DNA from: Clostridiaceae bacterium
Lineage (GTDB): Bacteria > Bacillota > Clostridia > Clostridiales > Clostridiaceae
DNA length: 6,078 nucleotides
Direction: 5' to 3'
Assembly (NCBI GenBank): GCA_003510765.1
Contig: DOKV01000172.1
Span: 1 to 6,078, forward strand
In this document: positions 5,821 through 6,078 of the stretch, piece by piece
Layout of the letters: each line of letters begins with the position of its first letter
Numbering within the stretch: the stretch's first letter is position 1
Notes under the pieces: model-generated
What the model was told of the DNA's origin: nothing
Databases searched by the model: none
The model's input: the letters and a program-made list of their open reading frames with translations, nothing else
Program-made: the position numbers and the translations under genes

Positions 5821-6078
5821 AGATGCCAGGGAAGCGCTGAAAGGACACGTGCCTTCTGGCGCTTTAGATGCAAGGGTGCTTCTTCAGAGGCTCCTTGAGG
5901 TGAACCCAAGTTATTTGCTCCTCCATGAAGAGGAGCAGTTGACTGAAAGTGCTACGGTTCAGTATGAAGGGTGGATTGAAAAACGTAAAGAAGGCATGCC
6001 GGTGGCCTATATTGTCGGGACAAAAGAGTTCATGGGACTGTCCTTTAAAGTGACCAAAGACACCTTGATTCCTCGTCC
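5789..6078 (+). CDS. prmC: Release factor glutamine methyltransferase PrmC, N-terminal part (cut by window end)
   Basis: PrmC uses S-adenosylmethionine to methylate the glutamine of the GGQ motif in release factors RF1 and RF2. The ATG at 5789 opens a frame of 96 codons to the window edge, beginning MTTKTIKEALKDAREALKG. The visible part is the small helical N-terminal release-factor-binding domain: ARVLLQRLLEVNPSYLLLHE (residues about 30-49), the typical GMPVAYIVGTKEFMGLSF (about 70-87) and TLIPRP at the edge, the start of the IPRPETE segment that leads into the methyltransferase fold. The catalytic NPPY motif lies beyond the window. AAGGA at 5774-5778, inside the DUF1385 gene, lies 10 bases upstream of the start, and the 32-base overlap implies translational coupling. 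prfA (RF1) is commonly the next gene in this arrangement, but it is not in view. Confidence 0.95.
   Translation, partial: MTTKTIKEALKDAREALKGHVPSGALDARVLLQRLLEVNPSYLLLHEEEQLTESATVQYEGWIEKRKEGMPVAYIVGTKEFMGLSFKVTKDTLIPR

Overview
The window looks like ordinary chromosome from a low-GC Gram-positive bacterium of the Clostridia/Bacilli type, more likely a clostridial relative. The evidence is moderately AT-rich DNA, strong GGAGG-like ribosome binding sites, an Uup/YfmR-type ABC-F protein, a YkuE-like membrane metallophosphoesterase, and the order rpmE / tdk / DUF1385 / prmC, which I recall as common in Clostridia. Genus and species cannot be read from it.

Layout: (1) 1-1754, plus strand, most of an ABC-F translation factor cut at its 5' end, closed by a strong hairpin terminator at 1778-1819. 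(2) 1833-2433, minus strand, a nitroreductase of the Frm2/Hbn1-like group (COG3560), convergent with the ABC-F gene and split by a one-base insertion in a run of four T at 2265-2268. (3) 2434-2663, a 230-base spacer with an AT-rich nested dyad that probably carries the nitroreductase promoter and operator. It has only weak candidates for the promoter of the next gene. (4) 2664-3812, plus strand, a membrane-anchored metallophosphoesterase. (5) 3906-4127, minus strand, ribosomal protein L31 with its own promoter and terminator. (6) 4264 to the window end, plus strand, an operon of thymidine kinase, a DUF1385 membrane protein and the start of prmC, cut at the 3' end. Its promoter lies back to back with that of rpmE.

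Functionally, three loci serve translation: ABC-F rescue of stalled ribosomes, L31, and PrmC methylation of release factors. Thymidine kinase supplies dTMP by salvage. DUF1385 has no established role that I can state, but its gene overlaps prmC and should be co-expressed with it.

I found no mobile element, CRISPR array, tRNA, rRNA or defence-type system, and no clear sign of an undescribed system. The points most worth a second look are the disrupted nitroreductase, the nested dyad in front of it, and the uncharacterised DUF1385 and phosphoesterase proteins.
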